Below, one piece after another: positions 1 to 13,575 of a stretch of DNA of 64,000 bases. A model generated the notes under the pieces. It did no database searches and was not told the DNA's origin. It saw only the letters and a list, made by a program, of their open reading frames with translations. The translations under genes were made by a program, and so were the position numbers. Numbering within the stretch: position 1 is the stretch's first letter; every line of letters starts with the position of its first letter. The stretch is from Fasciolopsis buskii. Taxonomy: Eukaryota; Platyhelminthes; Trematoda; Plagiorchiida; Fasciolidae. The DNA lies in NCBI GenBank assembly GCA_008360955.1, contig LUCM01003457.1, positions 1 through 64,000 of the forward strand, in the 5' to 3' direction.

Positions 1-1128
1 GTAAAATTTGAGCTCAAAATTCCATTCAGAGTCCGCTTGCAAACAATCATCTGGACTCTCAAGCTGAATGACTTTTCATCTATAGTCTAATTGAAGTGGT
101 GAACTTCGCGTTCAAAAGACTGAAAACATTCGCTAAAATCCCTTCGTTACTATTTTATTCTTCTCATGATTTTAAAATTCATTTTCGACTTCGCCGCTTT
201 TTAAAATCTTGTGTGTCACAGGCATACAAAGGTCCCGTTTGAGACGCTTGCGATTTATGGAAATGACGACCATCGTGGGCAAAAAAGTATTTGAAAATCA
301 AAAAAACCGAACAGATAATTATACGTCTGAAAGCCACCCAAAGAAGTCTCCAAACCGAATGCGTCTAGTGTTATTTTTATAATTTGTGGATAAATAACCG
401 TAAACAGAACAAAGTATGCTCCCGATTGTAGTATGACATTTAAAAATTTATCTTTTATCAGTTTGTTCTCGTGAATTCTTGCATATCTTTGAATTTGTTT
501 TTTTTTACAAAAATCTGGCATTTAGACGCCAAATGTTTGGGTTGAAAAACAGGGCGGTGTCCGACGAACGGTCGTCCAGTACGTCCGTTAACCAACTGAT
601 AAGTCAGTCAGTTAACCAGTCATCAAATGCAGACCGCGGTCTGCCCGCTAACCATTAGTGCGTCTCGCATGCGAATGGATAAATAACCAGGCTCCCTATT
701 ATGGCTGACAAATAAGTAAATAAATAAAGGAACACCGTAAATTAATTTGAGCTTTAACAAACAGGTATTTAGTCCGGGAAAAACTCCAGTCTGATCAGCA
801 AACAATACAGATGTAAAGAAATGCTCACCTGGAATTTGTGTAGATGGTGAAAATACATTTGACTAATCCATTAAGGAATAGTACACTTCAGGCTGTTTCG
901 GAAAGAAAGAGTTCCGGTGCACCAGCGCTTTCGTCAGTGACAGTGCGTCTGAGAGGGTCACTGTATCCGGGCACGTTTCCGAAACCTTATTTACAAGTAT
1001 TGGTCTATCGTGAGAAACCGGTTGAAAATAACACAACTAATAAGAGAGAACATAAGCTAGGGAAACTCTGGATTTTTTCGTTCGGCAAAACGAAACGATA
1101 TTTTCACCAGTTTTTGAGCATGACCATC
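1..1128. other. Non-coding flank, nothing recognised
   Basis: AT-rich sequence with short open frames in several phases and no splice-bounded exon or known motif. The plus-strand frame at 844-1137 runs into the SINE that follows and shows no convincing coding bias. I see nothing that can be named here. Confidence 0.5.
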
Positions 1129-1310
1129 CGGCGTTAGCCAAGCGGATAAAGTCATGGCGCTTGGCCGTGGGGGTCGCTGGTTATAGTCCTCCCGCCATCG
1201 ATAAACATGCCCAACTGGCAGCCCTCCGCTGGCCGCGGCTGCCTTTCTGAAAAATGATGTACACTGTTGCTTCATTAATAAAAGAATAAAAAGATAAAAT
1301 AATACATAGT
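1129..1310 (+). mobile_element. tRNA-derived SINE with repeat-tailed 3' end
   Basis: The head carries a good pol III A box (TTAGCCAAGCGG, 1134-1145) and a degenerate B box (GGTTATAGTCC, about 1179-1189), spaced as in a class II (Leu/Ser-like) tRNA, with GGCG/CGCC able to close an acceptor-like stem. It is followed by an unrelated body (about 1210-1260) and an A-rich tail made of AATAAAAG/ATAAAA-like units. The body and tail recur at 33104-33195, so this is a dispersed family rather than a tRNA gene. Short-repeat tails are typical of SINEs mobilised by RTE-type LINEs; that partnership is an inference. Confidence 0.7.
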
Positions 1311-2205
1311 GTTTAGTGGCTATTCACTACTGATGTCTTATATGGTTCGCGATGGCAGTCCAGAACTTTATTGAAGACCTAAAAGTAATAGGTATGTCCA
1401 AGGAACAGCATAGTACACAAAGAAAAAAGAGCGAGTCTGACGAGCCAGCTTGGCAATGATGATATCACTGGGAATAATGCAGCCCGGCTACTAATATGTA
1501 AGTTCCAAATACATTCGTTTGTTGTTAGCTGAACTCAGTTGACCACGGCTAATACCAATTCTCCCAAAACCCCTGACGTTTTTGGTAATAACCGCATTTC
1601 ACTTATTTTTGTCTGGAAATGAAATCTATGTAAGATTCAGCTGAGTTCAGTTTCCAAGCTATGTAGATGCATCCCATCTAGTCAGCGAAACCATTTCTTG
1701 GGAGAGAGAATACCATTTTCCAAGTTTAGAACACAACGGAATTTCTAGGAAGAAATCCATGCCACAATCAAATTTCCGGGTTCTTTTATCAAAAACCATT
1801 CACATCACAAACAAATATTCATTTGAAACAGTGTTTTTAGTGACTACAAATCCTCTGATGATACAAAAACCACGGGTTTATTCGGAGTGTTCGAATCTCC
1901 CAAAAATTGTATGTGGTCGTAGGATTGCAGCTCCAGGTACTGTAACGCTAACCGCAGGTTCTTCTTTCTTACCGCCTAGATTTGTTATTTTTGACTATTG
2001 TTTCCATTGATCATTTAACCTTAAACTAGGCATAACTATCGAACTACTTACTTTTTATTATTCAGTATTCTAGTTAGTGTCCATGGGATGCGTTTTTATT
2101 GTTTGATATGCTTTATTTGAAACTGAAATGAAAAAATTTCATTTGAGCGTTAACGGTCCCTTGACAATCAGAATTTTATTGGTTATATCTGTTCTACAAC
2201 TTCAG
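1311..2205. other. Probable intron or flank before the 2.2 kb exon
   Basis: No recognisable gene or repeat. It is probably intron of the plus-strand gene if the exon at 2206 is internal. A start codon at 2128 in frame with that exon would give a hydrophobic leader resembling a signal peptide, so this stretch could instead hold the 5' end of the gene. Confidence 0.4.
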
Positions 2206-2482
2206 GTAATGTGTGCAAACACCACTCGAAGATACACGAGTGAACATAGCCCGAGCAGTCCCATGCTGATGCGCCCACACAATGCAGTCAATCAATCACA
2301 TACAGCAGGCTCGGTAGACTCGCAACCGACATCGGCTTTAGGCTTTACGGATCCGGACAGGCTTTGCTACGCAGCTCACCAACAACCGAACGCTCATCCA
2401 ATCATGTACGGACAGAATCCGTTGCCGGATCACTATGGCATGTTCGCTGCAACTTATAATCCAAAACGAATAAACGTAGCCG
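2206..2482 (+). CDS. Penultimate exon of an unidentified plus-strand gene
   Basis: The frame is open across the exon and encodes a Ser/Thr/Pro/Gln/Asn-rich segment that looks disordered. It is bounded by an acceptor (pyrimidine-rich run ending TTCAG at 2205) and a consensus donor (G|GTGAGT at 2483). It ends in phase 1 after Asn-Val-Ala, and the exon at 12868 supplies the two missing bases, so the reading frame continues as Ala-Glu-Tyr-Gln. An alternative start is the ATG at 2128, which adds a Lys-Lys then Leu/Ile/Val-rich leader of signal-peptide type. I prefer the internal-exon reading because of the acceptor. No domain is recognised. The protein could be the tail of a transcription factor or, given the C-terminus of the next exon, a cytoplasmic tail of a membrane protein. 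Confidence 0.6.
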
Positions 2483-4570
2483 GTGAGTTTTGGTAAATAT
2501 TTTCACCGTTATCACTTTAGTGTGTAGCTTTTCGAGCACTGAAGCACCGGGTACTACAACAAACCACGATCTCACAATCCGGCAAAACCCCAGGGGCCAC
2601 AGCCTTAAGTCGGGAATGAATTCAGTGGCAAATTTTTGTCGTCTGAAATTACTGACTTCTTTCAGAAATTCATACAGTTCACTCACGGATATGAGATATG
2701 GAAAACGGAGTTCTCGTTGTCTGTCAACCTTGGTGAGATAAAAAGTTACAGTATTATTTGATTTATTGATTTGACGTAAACACCCGCTACCAATCAAAAG
2801 TGGTTAGCGATTACAGGAAATCGCATACTAGGCCTACCAACGTCTTTATACAAAAGTGTTGATCGTTTATATACAATCCACAAGGCTAACTAACCACAGA
2901 TTCCAATAATGGAGTGCAAAATTTTAGTACACAGGAAAGCCACATAGAATGGGCAATACATCAACTTCCACAGCTTTGAACCTCTTAATGTAAAGAGGAA
3001 CTCAGTTAGATGTCTGATTGCCAGGACAAAAAGAATATGCACAGAACACAACGTCCAATTTAAATTCAATAAGCAAATTTACCGTCAATAAAATTTTAGT
3101 ATCTAGCGTTATGCAGACCACGATTATGATTACCAGGGTTACCCGCATAAAAATTAATTTGACCGATGACGCTAAGTTCTGCTAATTACAATCACATCTA
3201 GTCGTGCGTCTTCGAGCAGCTGAGTGGTAGTTTATACAAACAGAGCCAAAACAAACCCTAATTGTTTCATTCTAGTTTGATCTTGACTGATTTCAACCAC
3301 TTTCCTACAACTACTATCGCAAAGCGGTCTTAGAATGGTGAAACTGTGGTGCAACAGGCGATTTTACGCGTGGACTCAGGTGCTTTATGCTAGTTTGTTT
3401 CTTCCAACTGGTTAATCAAAATGAAGAAAAATCCAAAACCACTTAGTTTGTGAACTAAATATCAGTATATCACTTTATCGGGAAACTACCGATTTGTCGG
3501 CATACTCCGACCAATAAATTCGCGCTTTACAATCTACAAATTTGGGTGTACGTGTGCGAACCTTTCCGCTGCATGCATGTGCCAAAACCACGGAAGGCAC
3601 AAACATAAACACAAACACGTGAACGAAAGCAGAATACCGAGTATTCCGTGAGTGATTGCGAATCGTTTCAATTGTCACTGGTGGACAGCATGCAACAATT
3701 GTACGAAAATGAAATTTATTCTCGCATTCGGCTCGGTGCAGAAAGGGGGAATGCCTCTGGTGAAAAAAGAATGTCTGCGAAGTGAGTATTGACGGTTCGA
3801 TGAACGACAATGGTTTATGCGAAGTAAAGGCAAAACAATGTTTTGCGTACTATCAATGCTTGTGCGAGCTATCGCCAATCTGGTTCAAAGCATTGCATTC
3901 GGCTAGGTTGAAAATCTAAGGCCATGGTTTTGATGAGTGAAAATGCAAGCTCTTGATCAATCATATCAGTGTCAAGTACAAAGATGACGATACACCCGTT
4001 AACAATGGCTTATGACATGATGCAAAGATAATATTCCAATGGTGACCGATGGCAGTTTGGAGACTACTTTACTTATCCAATTTGTAAAAGTTCAAAATAT
4101 CAATCTCGGTTTAATTTGATGTTGCCTGATAAAAATTGCAAATAAAAAACACATGATGCGTGGTTCGATTCCGATGATTTTCGGTTGCCTTGCTTTCCAT
4201 TAGTAGTGTATGTGGATGATTCCGAGTGGATAGTTCATAGCGGAACCTTAACTGTATCCAGTTATGCATCACTGAGGCCAAATATTTGTCAGCAAGCAGA
4301 ACTGCCCTATGACGATTGTACTGCTTTCGGTACCTCTATTTTACGGTTAATCGTAATAGCTGTTTTTCCCGGTACCTAGTATTTGTGATAGTAAACAAAA
4401 TCTTCAGCAAACTTCACCAAACCGTGGCAGAATAGAAAAGATGTGTGTAGCCGATAACTGAATGACGGCTTAGATCGGGGTTTTGATGTCTACAAGAGCA
4501 TTAACAAAAAAAGGATTGATATTTTCAAATATTTATAAAGTGTGATTCTCCCTCGGAGGGGAGGACGGAA

Positions 4571-4609
4571 TGAGTGAGTGAGTGAGTGAGTGAGTGAGTG
4601 AGTGAGTGA
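4571..4609. repeat. (TGAG)n microsatellite
   Basis: About ten uninterrupted TGAG units inside the plus-strand gene's intron, ending where the sequence turns to AATCATGG. Confidence 0.95.
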
Positions 4610-6564
4610 ATCATGGCTCGGCCTCAAAAGTTATGCATGAATGCTTGCGCATATGGATGGCTGCATATGAGCAGGCAGCCCGAGGCTGAGAACCATAGGC
4701 GAATGAGCCAGATTTATCGGACAGCAACGACCATGTTGTCCTTGATTTTGTTACTGGTCGTGCTATTCTTTATGGTGGCTGAGGTGGCCGTGGTTCGTTC
4801 TGATTGTGGTTGGGGGGTTTTCTTAGTTTCCTTTGGGTCTAGTTGATACTATCGCAATTTAGTCAACACAATGTCGGGCCATCGATACGCAGATGGAGCA
4901 CGCATCAAATGCTTCTGGCCGACGAAGCCGCATCCGGATAAGCCATCGATTAGTGAGACCAAACTAACAAAGTATGGAAGTAGTATCGCCAAAATGACAT
5001 ATACTTCGGATAGGTTCCTTTCCCCATGTGACAACAAAAATATTGTGCCCAATGGAAGTCTGTTAACGCAACGACGCTGTAGCGCTTTGTGAAAGTTGGA
5101 TCGTATCATTCTGAACACGTTTCTTTGGCTTTTAAACTGAAATCTGCCGAATAACAATAAATCTTAACCGGTAACTAAGCCCTCGAATTCACAGCCGCAT
5201 TAAAGGAATTCCTATGGTTCGATTCACTTGGTAGAATCACAAATGAGTGAAAATAAGATGCATCAAAATCATCTGCAGAACTCAGTGAGTTTCCAGTGGT
5301 TGATTCTTAAAGATTCAAATAAGGAAATAAGTGAATGCCTCCATTATCGTTCGCATGGCTTTTAATTATAATCGGTTTAGTTACCTTTGGCCTGCCGGAA
5401 CTAGTGGAATTCTGTTAACCATGATTCGATGATAAAAAGCGGTCCACTTTAAATACATGGTGGAAGCCGTCCTTTGTATATTTCGAAAATCCATTCAGTA
5501 ACTGTATACTGATATGTGTAACTTAAGGATGAATCTGTGCACGTATGTATACATCATTAGCAGCATGTCAACGTTATAGTTGTGTCCTCAGAAAAGTGTA
5601 ATCCGCTATTTTTTTCCAACTTCACTTCTCGACTTGCCATAAAATCACTATTGCTCTTTAAGTATAATTCTGAAGTCCGGTAAAACGATCACTCAACAAA
5701 GGGCCAATTTAATCTTGACACCAAGCAAATTTCATTCAGCTGTACCACATGAATCAAAATTATCAGTGGTCCCATCCACTCCGTCACATCGCACGCTTGT
5801 TGGCTCCCAGTGTGCATCCACATGCCACGCGATGACGGAATCATAGTTTTGGATTAAATAATTGTGTCCCGTTTTACCAAATGGATTTTGAAATTTAGAA
5901 TTTTTGAATCAAGCGAAAGCGCCCCAAGGAACTCAACGGATAGACGAGAAAAATTACGACTAACCGTTAACCGGAAAAGTCGATTTTTCGGTAATCGAAA
6001 ATCATTAGTACTTCAGCTCGGAACCAACAGTTGTCCGAAACACTGTGGATCACTCTCTACACATCTGGCATCAAACTATTTGACCTAGCCATGGAAGGAA
6101 ACACCGAGAATGTCACATTTGAGTTCAGTTTTACTGGGCCCTCAAAACAAATTTTGAGGGACCCATGATTATTTGCACCTAGATGAAGTCTTAAATAGTC
6201 ATTTTGATGTCGATAAATGTCACAGTCTTCGTCTTCTTAAATTCCTTGTCTTTGGTCAGTAATCTCAAAACCGGTAGTTTTCGTGTCACACGAACGAGAA
6301 ATCAAGTAAACGATTAGGCCCACCGAAAATCTCAGCCCGATATGATTTATAAATTAGAAAAGCTTTGTCTACTAAGATGGCCCATGATGATGTCATTAAC
6401 AAAAATTTCACAAGGGTTTCACATCATCTCCAACCAGAATTTAATTCACACCTGGCGACCATACATCTAATGCTCTCATTCCCTTTCCAACTTGTCGGTG
6501 TCTCAATGCTCCGGTGGTTGATTTGATGAGTACAAACGTGTAGCACACCTGACATATAAAAACA

Positions 6565-6624
6565 GGCATGCATGCGTACGTACATGCATGCGTACATACA
6601 CACATGCACACATGCATGCATATA
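6565..6624. repeat. GCATGC/GTAC-rich simple repeat
   Basis: Interleaved CATG, CGTA and CACA units of alternating purine and pyrimidine, including several perfect short palindromes. All reading frames through it are repetitive and spurious. Confidence 0.8.
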
Positions 6625-9600
6625 CTTGCACTAGTCACGTCACGACAATCTTAACAGCGCATTGGATGCCTGCCTCAACCTACCCAGGACAATCCTTGTT
6701 AACCTGGGGTAACTGGTTGCAATCCGCAGTTTCCGACAGATGCAACCTTCAATAAAGTTCCCGCATTCATGCAGTACGGGCTTAATTGGCAGTATATCAG
6801 GCTACGATGCATTCTACTTAACCGTTGAATCGCCCAGGTAACATGGGTGTACATGATCTTGCTTGACGGATATGAACAACATGTGTCATACTGGGACAAG
6901 GTGAAAAACGTGACATTAGTTGCTAAGCCATATATATATATAAGAGGTTAGAAAATGATGTTCATTCTCGTAGCTCAGGTTCAACAGAATGGTATTGGTT
7001 TGTCCGCGCATCTTAGCAATTTGATAGCAAACGTTTCATCGTCAGCCGAGGTGACCTCGTCAGTGCTGTGATATTGTGGCCAGCCACAATTTTCTTTCTT
7101 CGCAGCAAATTTGACACAGACATGTGGTCACACATGTAAACACTTCATATTTTTAAACAGCAGGTTGCATAGTACACAATAGGAAAAAGCGTAATGACCG
7201 TTAAACGTATTTGGGAAGACAGCCACAATACTTTCTTCAGGTTGCCTTTTATTCACATTCTAGCAAGTTCACTCCGTGCAATGACTGCCGAAAAGTCAGT
7301 CTATTAGAAGATTCCGAGATGAATAGACAACTTGAAGATTTTACCTAGAAACTGAAACGTGTTCACGCCGGACCGTCGCATGATCGCCGACGAAACGAGA
7401 TAAGTTTCACAATCTGCTTCTGGTATCCAGGCTAGTCTAAAGCTGAAATCGTCTCCGAGTGACTCGCAGTGGTTGCTGCGTTATGTGTTGGTAAGCATTC
7501 CTGTCCCCAGAAGTGGATAGTGAAATATTCCATTCGGCTGATATTTTTGGTCCATCTTGCTTGAAATTATATTCAGCGTGAGTGAGATTTCGGACCGTGT
7601 ACAATATCCCTTCGTCGGATTTTGTCAAATTGTTTTAATTTATATGGTCATAGGAACTTCAATATGAGCAAATGAGTCGTCTTCTATATTGGTTTCTGGA
7701 CCTTCATCAAATAGATGGCCAACCTGAAGGTCTTGTTTTCCGTGTTCTTCTCTCTTTCTATTCGGATTTTCTCAGCAGTTTCATTACTCAGGATGTAGGA
7801 CTGAGAATCGCCTACTGGCAGTAGAAAGACATTCGATCAGGGGTCAGTATAAAAATGATTATCAAACTTTAAATGTCAAGACCCAAAAGTAGTGCACGAT
7901 ATTAATTTTCAGAGATGACAAATTCTCAGTAGATCCGTCAGGATTTGAATATACGGAAGCACGTTCAGCAGATCCTATCGTGCTAAATGCTCGGCAAGCT
8001 GGACTTGCAACACCGGTTCTCCAAGTTTTGCAAGCACATAAAATCCACCATATTGATTTTTTAATGGAGCTGACTGCAACAGTCAGTTGACTGTGTGGAG
8101 GAAAAAATCCAGTCCAGTATGGATGAATACAGATCCACGTTCTAAAGACGTATCAACACGGCAATCACTTTCAACTTGCAACCACGCGAAGAGTAAACAG
8201 TGGATCACAGGCATTAGGAATAGCTCTCCTAGTATGCATTCTGAAAACATGGTTCCTTCAAGATGAAGTACTGTGGAAAATGTTCCTTTGTGAGCATAAT
8301 TTAGTGTACGTAACCACCAAAAAATAATTTTAACGGAACATCACCATAAGAGAAGAACCTTCAGGAGACTTTTCTAACCGACATTGTCATTGATCGTTTT
8401 ACTTTGACCTTCCACTAACGTTTCCTTTACTACACTGAATACAATTTTGGGGATAATAAAACGAAACGTTTGAAGGCAAACGAAATTCGTCGACTCTTCC
8501 CTACAGGCTTAATTTTATCTCCGTCCGGTTAGGCCTACTAAAAGAATGTTTGATTACAAACGAGAAAAGATTCTAAAATGGGGTGGTTAACTTAACTACG
8601 AATAGCTGACTTAGGGAAATTCTAGTAATACAAAGGAGAACAGGAATAAAATGCGTTTGCTTGCACTAACTCAAAAAGCTGCACGGAGGCAACTATCAGA
8701 GATTCGGAGAGACACTGAAACTCTTCCCATCCGATCTAAAACCTTTCATTTCATTTGGCATATCCCTGGGTCGTTTGTCTGTCCATAGTTGTTTGCACTA
8801 AAACGGTATTGATAGCCATGTTTTTCAGAATCAGCAAACGGACCCCACAAACTTCCCTCGACTCCTTTTCCTATGGCAGTCATAAAGATCACATGACCTT
8901 GTACACCGGGGACCTAAAATTCATTAACTTTAGAATGTTTTTCTTGAGGGCAGAAAACTGAGGCAGCGTGACGTTACTGATCCTCGTTAGGGGAACTATC
9001 TGATGAGGGACAGTGGATAGAGAAACAAAACCTGCACACAGAGGTGGAGAAATGGTACCAGAATGCGAAAAATTGAACTTAAACGAAAGAACATCAGCGA
9101 GATTAAATGTTACGATTACTAAAACAAAACAGTGATCCGTTGTTCTGTCCGAATATGTATCCGCTGTGTTCTTTTCATCCAAGTTTTTTTGGTGAAGTGA
9201 TACTAATGCTGCCAAGCCGATGTCAAGGTGATAGTTGTGGTCTAGTTTTTTAAGTCGGTCGTTTTGATGTAGGTGGGAAACAAAGCGTTCTCTTAGACTT
9301 GCCCAAGGACTAATTAATTCTGGGCTTAGCTTCCCTTAAAACCACTCATTCGCTCATTCATTCAGCTCCGTCATTCGGAATGGTACAAACAGCTTGTATA
9401 TTGCTGACTTTAAGTACAGTGAAAATTGTGTGTCTGTGTGTTTGTATGCGTGTGTGTAAGGGTGTATAAGCGCCTGGTACTTGCCGGTAAACCAGCATCC
9501 GGTTTATGAGCATCAGGGGACTGGGAAAATAGTTAATTTTTCTGCTACTAAACAAATCGTGAGTCATGAAGCTAGCTAGAAGGTAAGCAAAGGGAACGTG

Positions 9601-12600
9601 CAGACCAAGATAAGAAAACAGAAGTCGAAGGGGAAAATGTGGCTATTTGTGGATAAACAGTTCACCGGAAGTGAAGCTAGTTTGCTACCCCCGGGCAACC
9701 TCACCAGTTAGCTTAATTGCCCGACATGAAGTTTTCCCTTTCCCCCGTTCGTTACCGTACCAACATGATTTCGTTTTGTAGTCTGAAAGTTACGACTGTC
9801 CTCGACTCCCCCCCATCAAATATTCACATTAAACCTAAGTGCTGAATACTTTTCACGTAAATGCTGGTTCTTCCTAGCTGAGCATACCAGAACAGACAAA
9901 CGCACACATGTAATACTTCTGACCCAACTTCAAGTCAAACAGAAAGCAAAGCTTATGAAAGTGTTCTGTTGAGAATATCCACTGATACTCAGAATGAGGA
10001 ATGTTGCCTTGAAAGGAACCGCAGAAATCAAAATTTGATCGTGTACCAAGGCAGGGAAATGGTAAATACGCTTTGTAACATTTCGATCCTGACCGCACTG
10101 AGCATCGACTCATTGTAAGGCCACAATCTGGGACATAGTTTGATCAGAACTAACATCAAAACAACTAGAAGACTTCATTTGGCAGAAGTTCTACCTACTA
10201 TTTTGAAGTTAATTAGGAACAAAACCTGGAGTCATCTACAAACAGCCACACAAATGCAAACGAAGCACCATACCTGCATTTTTGTTTGGACCATAAAGTA
10301 TCCTAAAAATTGACGGATACACTGTTTATTCCCCAGTTTTATTTGATATGCGAAATTGAGTTATAAGATCAAAAGATACGCAAGAAAATTCATTTTTCAT
10401 TACTCAAAAACTAAGGTCACTTTGAACCTGACCTGCAACCCTGCTGCTGACGTTTTGATACCTAATGTGACATCCTTTATGCGAACACTGGTTAGCTGCA
10501 ATTGTTTCTGTCGAATGCTTCAAAGGACGATTCATTCTGGAATTTACGAGAAAACTTTTATCGGTCCACCAAGTGTGCATCATCCACTGAACACGAATGT
10601 GCGAAGATCAGTTCGACTTCATTATTACTGTCGCTTTTCATTCTCCGGTTCGCATTTAATTTACCCAGTGTCGACCAGGTGGTCTCATCATCAGTATCGG
10701 AAGCATTAGTTTTTTTACTCTCACAGATATGATCCTGATTCTCACCTTCAGTCTGTTATGAACTTTGCGTCATATGCTCCGAGCTTGGACTTTTCTACAG
10801 TTTTTAACACGGTTCAATCAAAACCACGGAATTATTGTAAAACTTATTTATTTTAGTCAGGAAACAAACAGCGCAACCTACGAACCAAGCATCAATCGGG
10901 GCCCAGACTGAGGAAATAAATATGAAATGGACAGGCCAGTCCCGTGTCATTTAACTTCTATAATGCCTCTTCAATATGAACTCGCGATGAGTTACAAGAA
11001 AATTATAGCTGAACAGCTCTCGCGTATTTTAAAATAAACAGATGGGACTCGAAGCTGAACTCTCAGTCCTGTTACAGGCATTTAAGTTTTACCACCCAAC
11101 ACTTCTTTGAACATCGTTGAAAGACTGCTCTTAAAAGTGGGATAGAAAGCTATGACCAAAAATTAAAATCTTGTTTGGAGTTCTTCAAATTATTGTTGAT
11201 TAAAAAGCAATGTGAATTGCCGTGCTAAAAGCACAGTAGAATAAACTTAAGGGGAACCTCAGAATTCTGTCTTTTGCTATGTTTAATCACAAATTAACAA
11301 AATTCAAACAGAAGGTAAATGCTATATTTTGCGATAAACGTGGTATCCATTTAATAATTTTTATCCATCCGGTCTTTAATGTTTTCTTACCCTATTATCT
11401 CCATTCCCATAAATCAATTCCAAAACTGAACTCATGCTAGCGCATCATGTGAGTCCCAGGAATCACAAGTGCAAAATGAAAGAGCTTCTAATCAGTGTCA
11501 AAAACTAACAGTTCCCGAAAGCAAGAACCACAGAAGCCACCACCTGAGAAGCTGCATATGTCTGTAGTTTGAGGCTAAAATTAGGTTGGTTTTTTATCCC
11601 GTTTCCCGAGACACGAAGGTGGCAAACATTTTAATTTCATGTGTAATAAACAACGAGATAAAAGGAACATAAAAGGGCCACCTACGTAACGGATTAACCC
11701 TTGTTATCAGTCTTACAAGCTGCCTACCTTGAGATCCTCAAAGGCGAAACATCCCGATGGTGTTTCTGTCATTTAACACCAGAATAAAAATAAGCCGAGA
11801 TCGGATTAGAACAAGGATAAGGTGTTTAAAAGTACTCGCTCATCAGGACGTTGTTTCGATTTATAGTTGGAAATGGAACAGCGGAAAACCACTCTACAGC
11901 CTACATTTGGATTTATCCCTGCATACTACAGTGGATGAATGCAGTGTTCAATTCGCACTAACGATGTTTCTGTTACACTGCAACGCACTTCACCGACTAA
12001 ATAGACGAAGTCTTGCTTCCGCGTACCACTTAGTTAACAGAGAGATACGTTCAGTCACTGGATCTAGAGCATGATGTAAGGTAATGCACAGAATGCAACA
12101 GTATTTCCTTCTTCCTTGACAGCAATCATTTGTCAACCAAGGTTAGGTACTTACCACCTCACTCATGTGAGACCCTCCATAGGTCTGAGCAGCAGTAAAA
12201 TGAGAGATATAAACTGGTGAAAACATAAGCTAGGATTTTGCATTTTATTCTCATTCGATTTGTTTGTATACTTTGATACATCAGTGATCACGGTGACGAA
12301 GTCTTAGTTCTCGTACAGTGAAATTGGTAAATGACAAAACTTGCCTGATGTTTTGACTTAGGCCATATTATTTGGTCCAAAGTGTGACAACACTGAGAGG
12401 ACACAAGCGGATACCATAAAATGTCAGATCCCATTTTCTTATATCAGCGATTGACTAAAAATGACTAGCGTGATCAGATAAATGACTGTTTGAGCTCAAT
12501 CCGAAAAAACCGTCCTACGGTTTTTTGTCACAAATCCATAGCTTCGTGGTCGCTGGTATCCTGATGGCAACCAGATCATGTCCAATTCAATGGTATTATT

Positions 12601-12867
12601 TCTAAAGGAAGTTTCGAGAATTAATTGGTGCTGTTCTTTTGCGTGTCACATTTTTGGGGGGATAATTGGGGTTGAGTGCATTTGTTTGCCGAGGAACTTC
12701 TTAATAATAACTGGTGTTTCACATGTTCTTGTTTTATTCTGTTTCGTTCCGATGGCATTTCGTTCGCATCGTAAATAACATTTTTTTTATGTACAGCTGT
12801 TAACAAACAAATTATTTTTGAAATTTAACGCTCAGTACATTTACAACATAAAATTTATGCTCTACAG

Positions 12868-13250
12868 AATACCAAACATTGGAAGGCTGGTCCGCACTCG
12901 ATGCCCAACGGTACTGTCCACCAAATCAACCCTACCCTACGATTCTTAGCAGTCCCGAAAGGAGGCGCTACTACATGCAGCCTCAGATGGACATTGCGCA
13001 AAGCAAAATGCCTAACACTGAATCCTACAACACCACCAATATGGTCGAATCTCAAGAGAAAGCACAAAAGGAGCAGGTTATTGACCTGATATCCTCAAGG
13101 CAGACTTCACAATCGGGTCTTTCTGATAATGTAACTGATATGCAGACCATGATGGATTCTTCCGCTCCTTCTTGCAGTCCCAGAGTTTTGCACAATACAA
13201 AGGCCAAACTACAAGCCTACGCTGGATTTCCCAAATCCAGTTTTGTATAG
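12868..13250 (+). CDS. Terminal exon of an unidentified gene, PDZ-ligand-like C-terminus
   Basis: Acceptor TCTACAG precedes 12868; the first two bases complete the Glu codon split by the 2482 donor, and the frame then runs 126 codons to TAG at 13248-13250. Codon use is clearly coding. The product is hydrophilic and rich in Gln, Ser, Met, Asn and Tyr, with no predicted membrane segment and no domain I recognise. It ends Ser-Ser-Phe-Val, which fits the class I PDZ-binding pattern (S/T-x-hydrophobic at the terminus). That suggests, as inference only, a cytoplasmic tail docking to a scaffold. A disordered transcription-factor tail is the main alternative. Upstream exons beyond 2206 are outside the window or not identified. 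Confidence 0.7.
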
Positions 13251-13575
13251 CTACAGAAGTGCTGTTACCTAGTCAACTTGTCCCCATTCTCTAAAGAATG
13301 AAACAGTCATTCCAAAGGCGGATCCAACGCTCCTCGACAGTCTGGGAATTTTGTTTCCCTATTCCATCCCCTACCAGTTCCTGGAAAGATTTGCAAAATC
13401 ATAACGCGAACGGCTTGCAATGTTCCCACTTCGTCAGCATTCGATGTACATAGATATGGCCCACTCACAAACTTTCACTTAAAATCCCCTCTTCTAACAG
13501 TCAAAATATAAAATCAGTCCCGACTAAACCATGCGAACAAAAATCGACCGGCGAATAAATAAGCCACTGAACTCC
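13251..13575 (+). other. Probable 3' UTR with poly(A) signal at 13554-13559
   Basis: An AATAAA hexamer lies about 300 bases after the TAG stop of the plus-strand gene. It is a reasonable polyadenylation signal for that transcript, although such hexamers are common by chance in AT-rich DNA. Confidence 0.4.

Larger units (their letters stand above)
2483..12867 (+). other. 10.4 kb intron of the plus-strand gene
   Basis: Donor GTGAGT at 2483 and acceptor TCTACAG at 12861-12867. The intron contains the TGAG microsatellite at 4.57 kb, a GCATGC/GTAC-rich patch at 6.57 kb and TG-rich sequence at 9.4 kb. Frames within it (for example 4871-5092, 10356-10732, 11757-12074) lack good exon borders and show no recognisable domain, so I treat them as chance. 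Confidence 0.5.

Noticed and set aside
6424..6638. Two overlapping Cys/Met/His-rich minus-strand frames.
   Set aside because: They translate the GCATGC/GTAC simple repeat.
11820..11860. CTGATGAGC and CGAAAC close together on the minus strand (complement of about 11838-11856), like a hammerhead.
   Set aside because: The two core elements are in the wrong order and spacing for a stem I, and the family flanks (GGTAC, CACTAA, GTGTGC) are absent.
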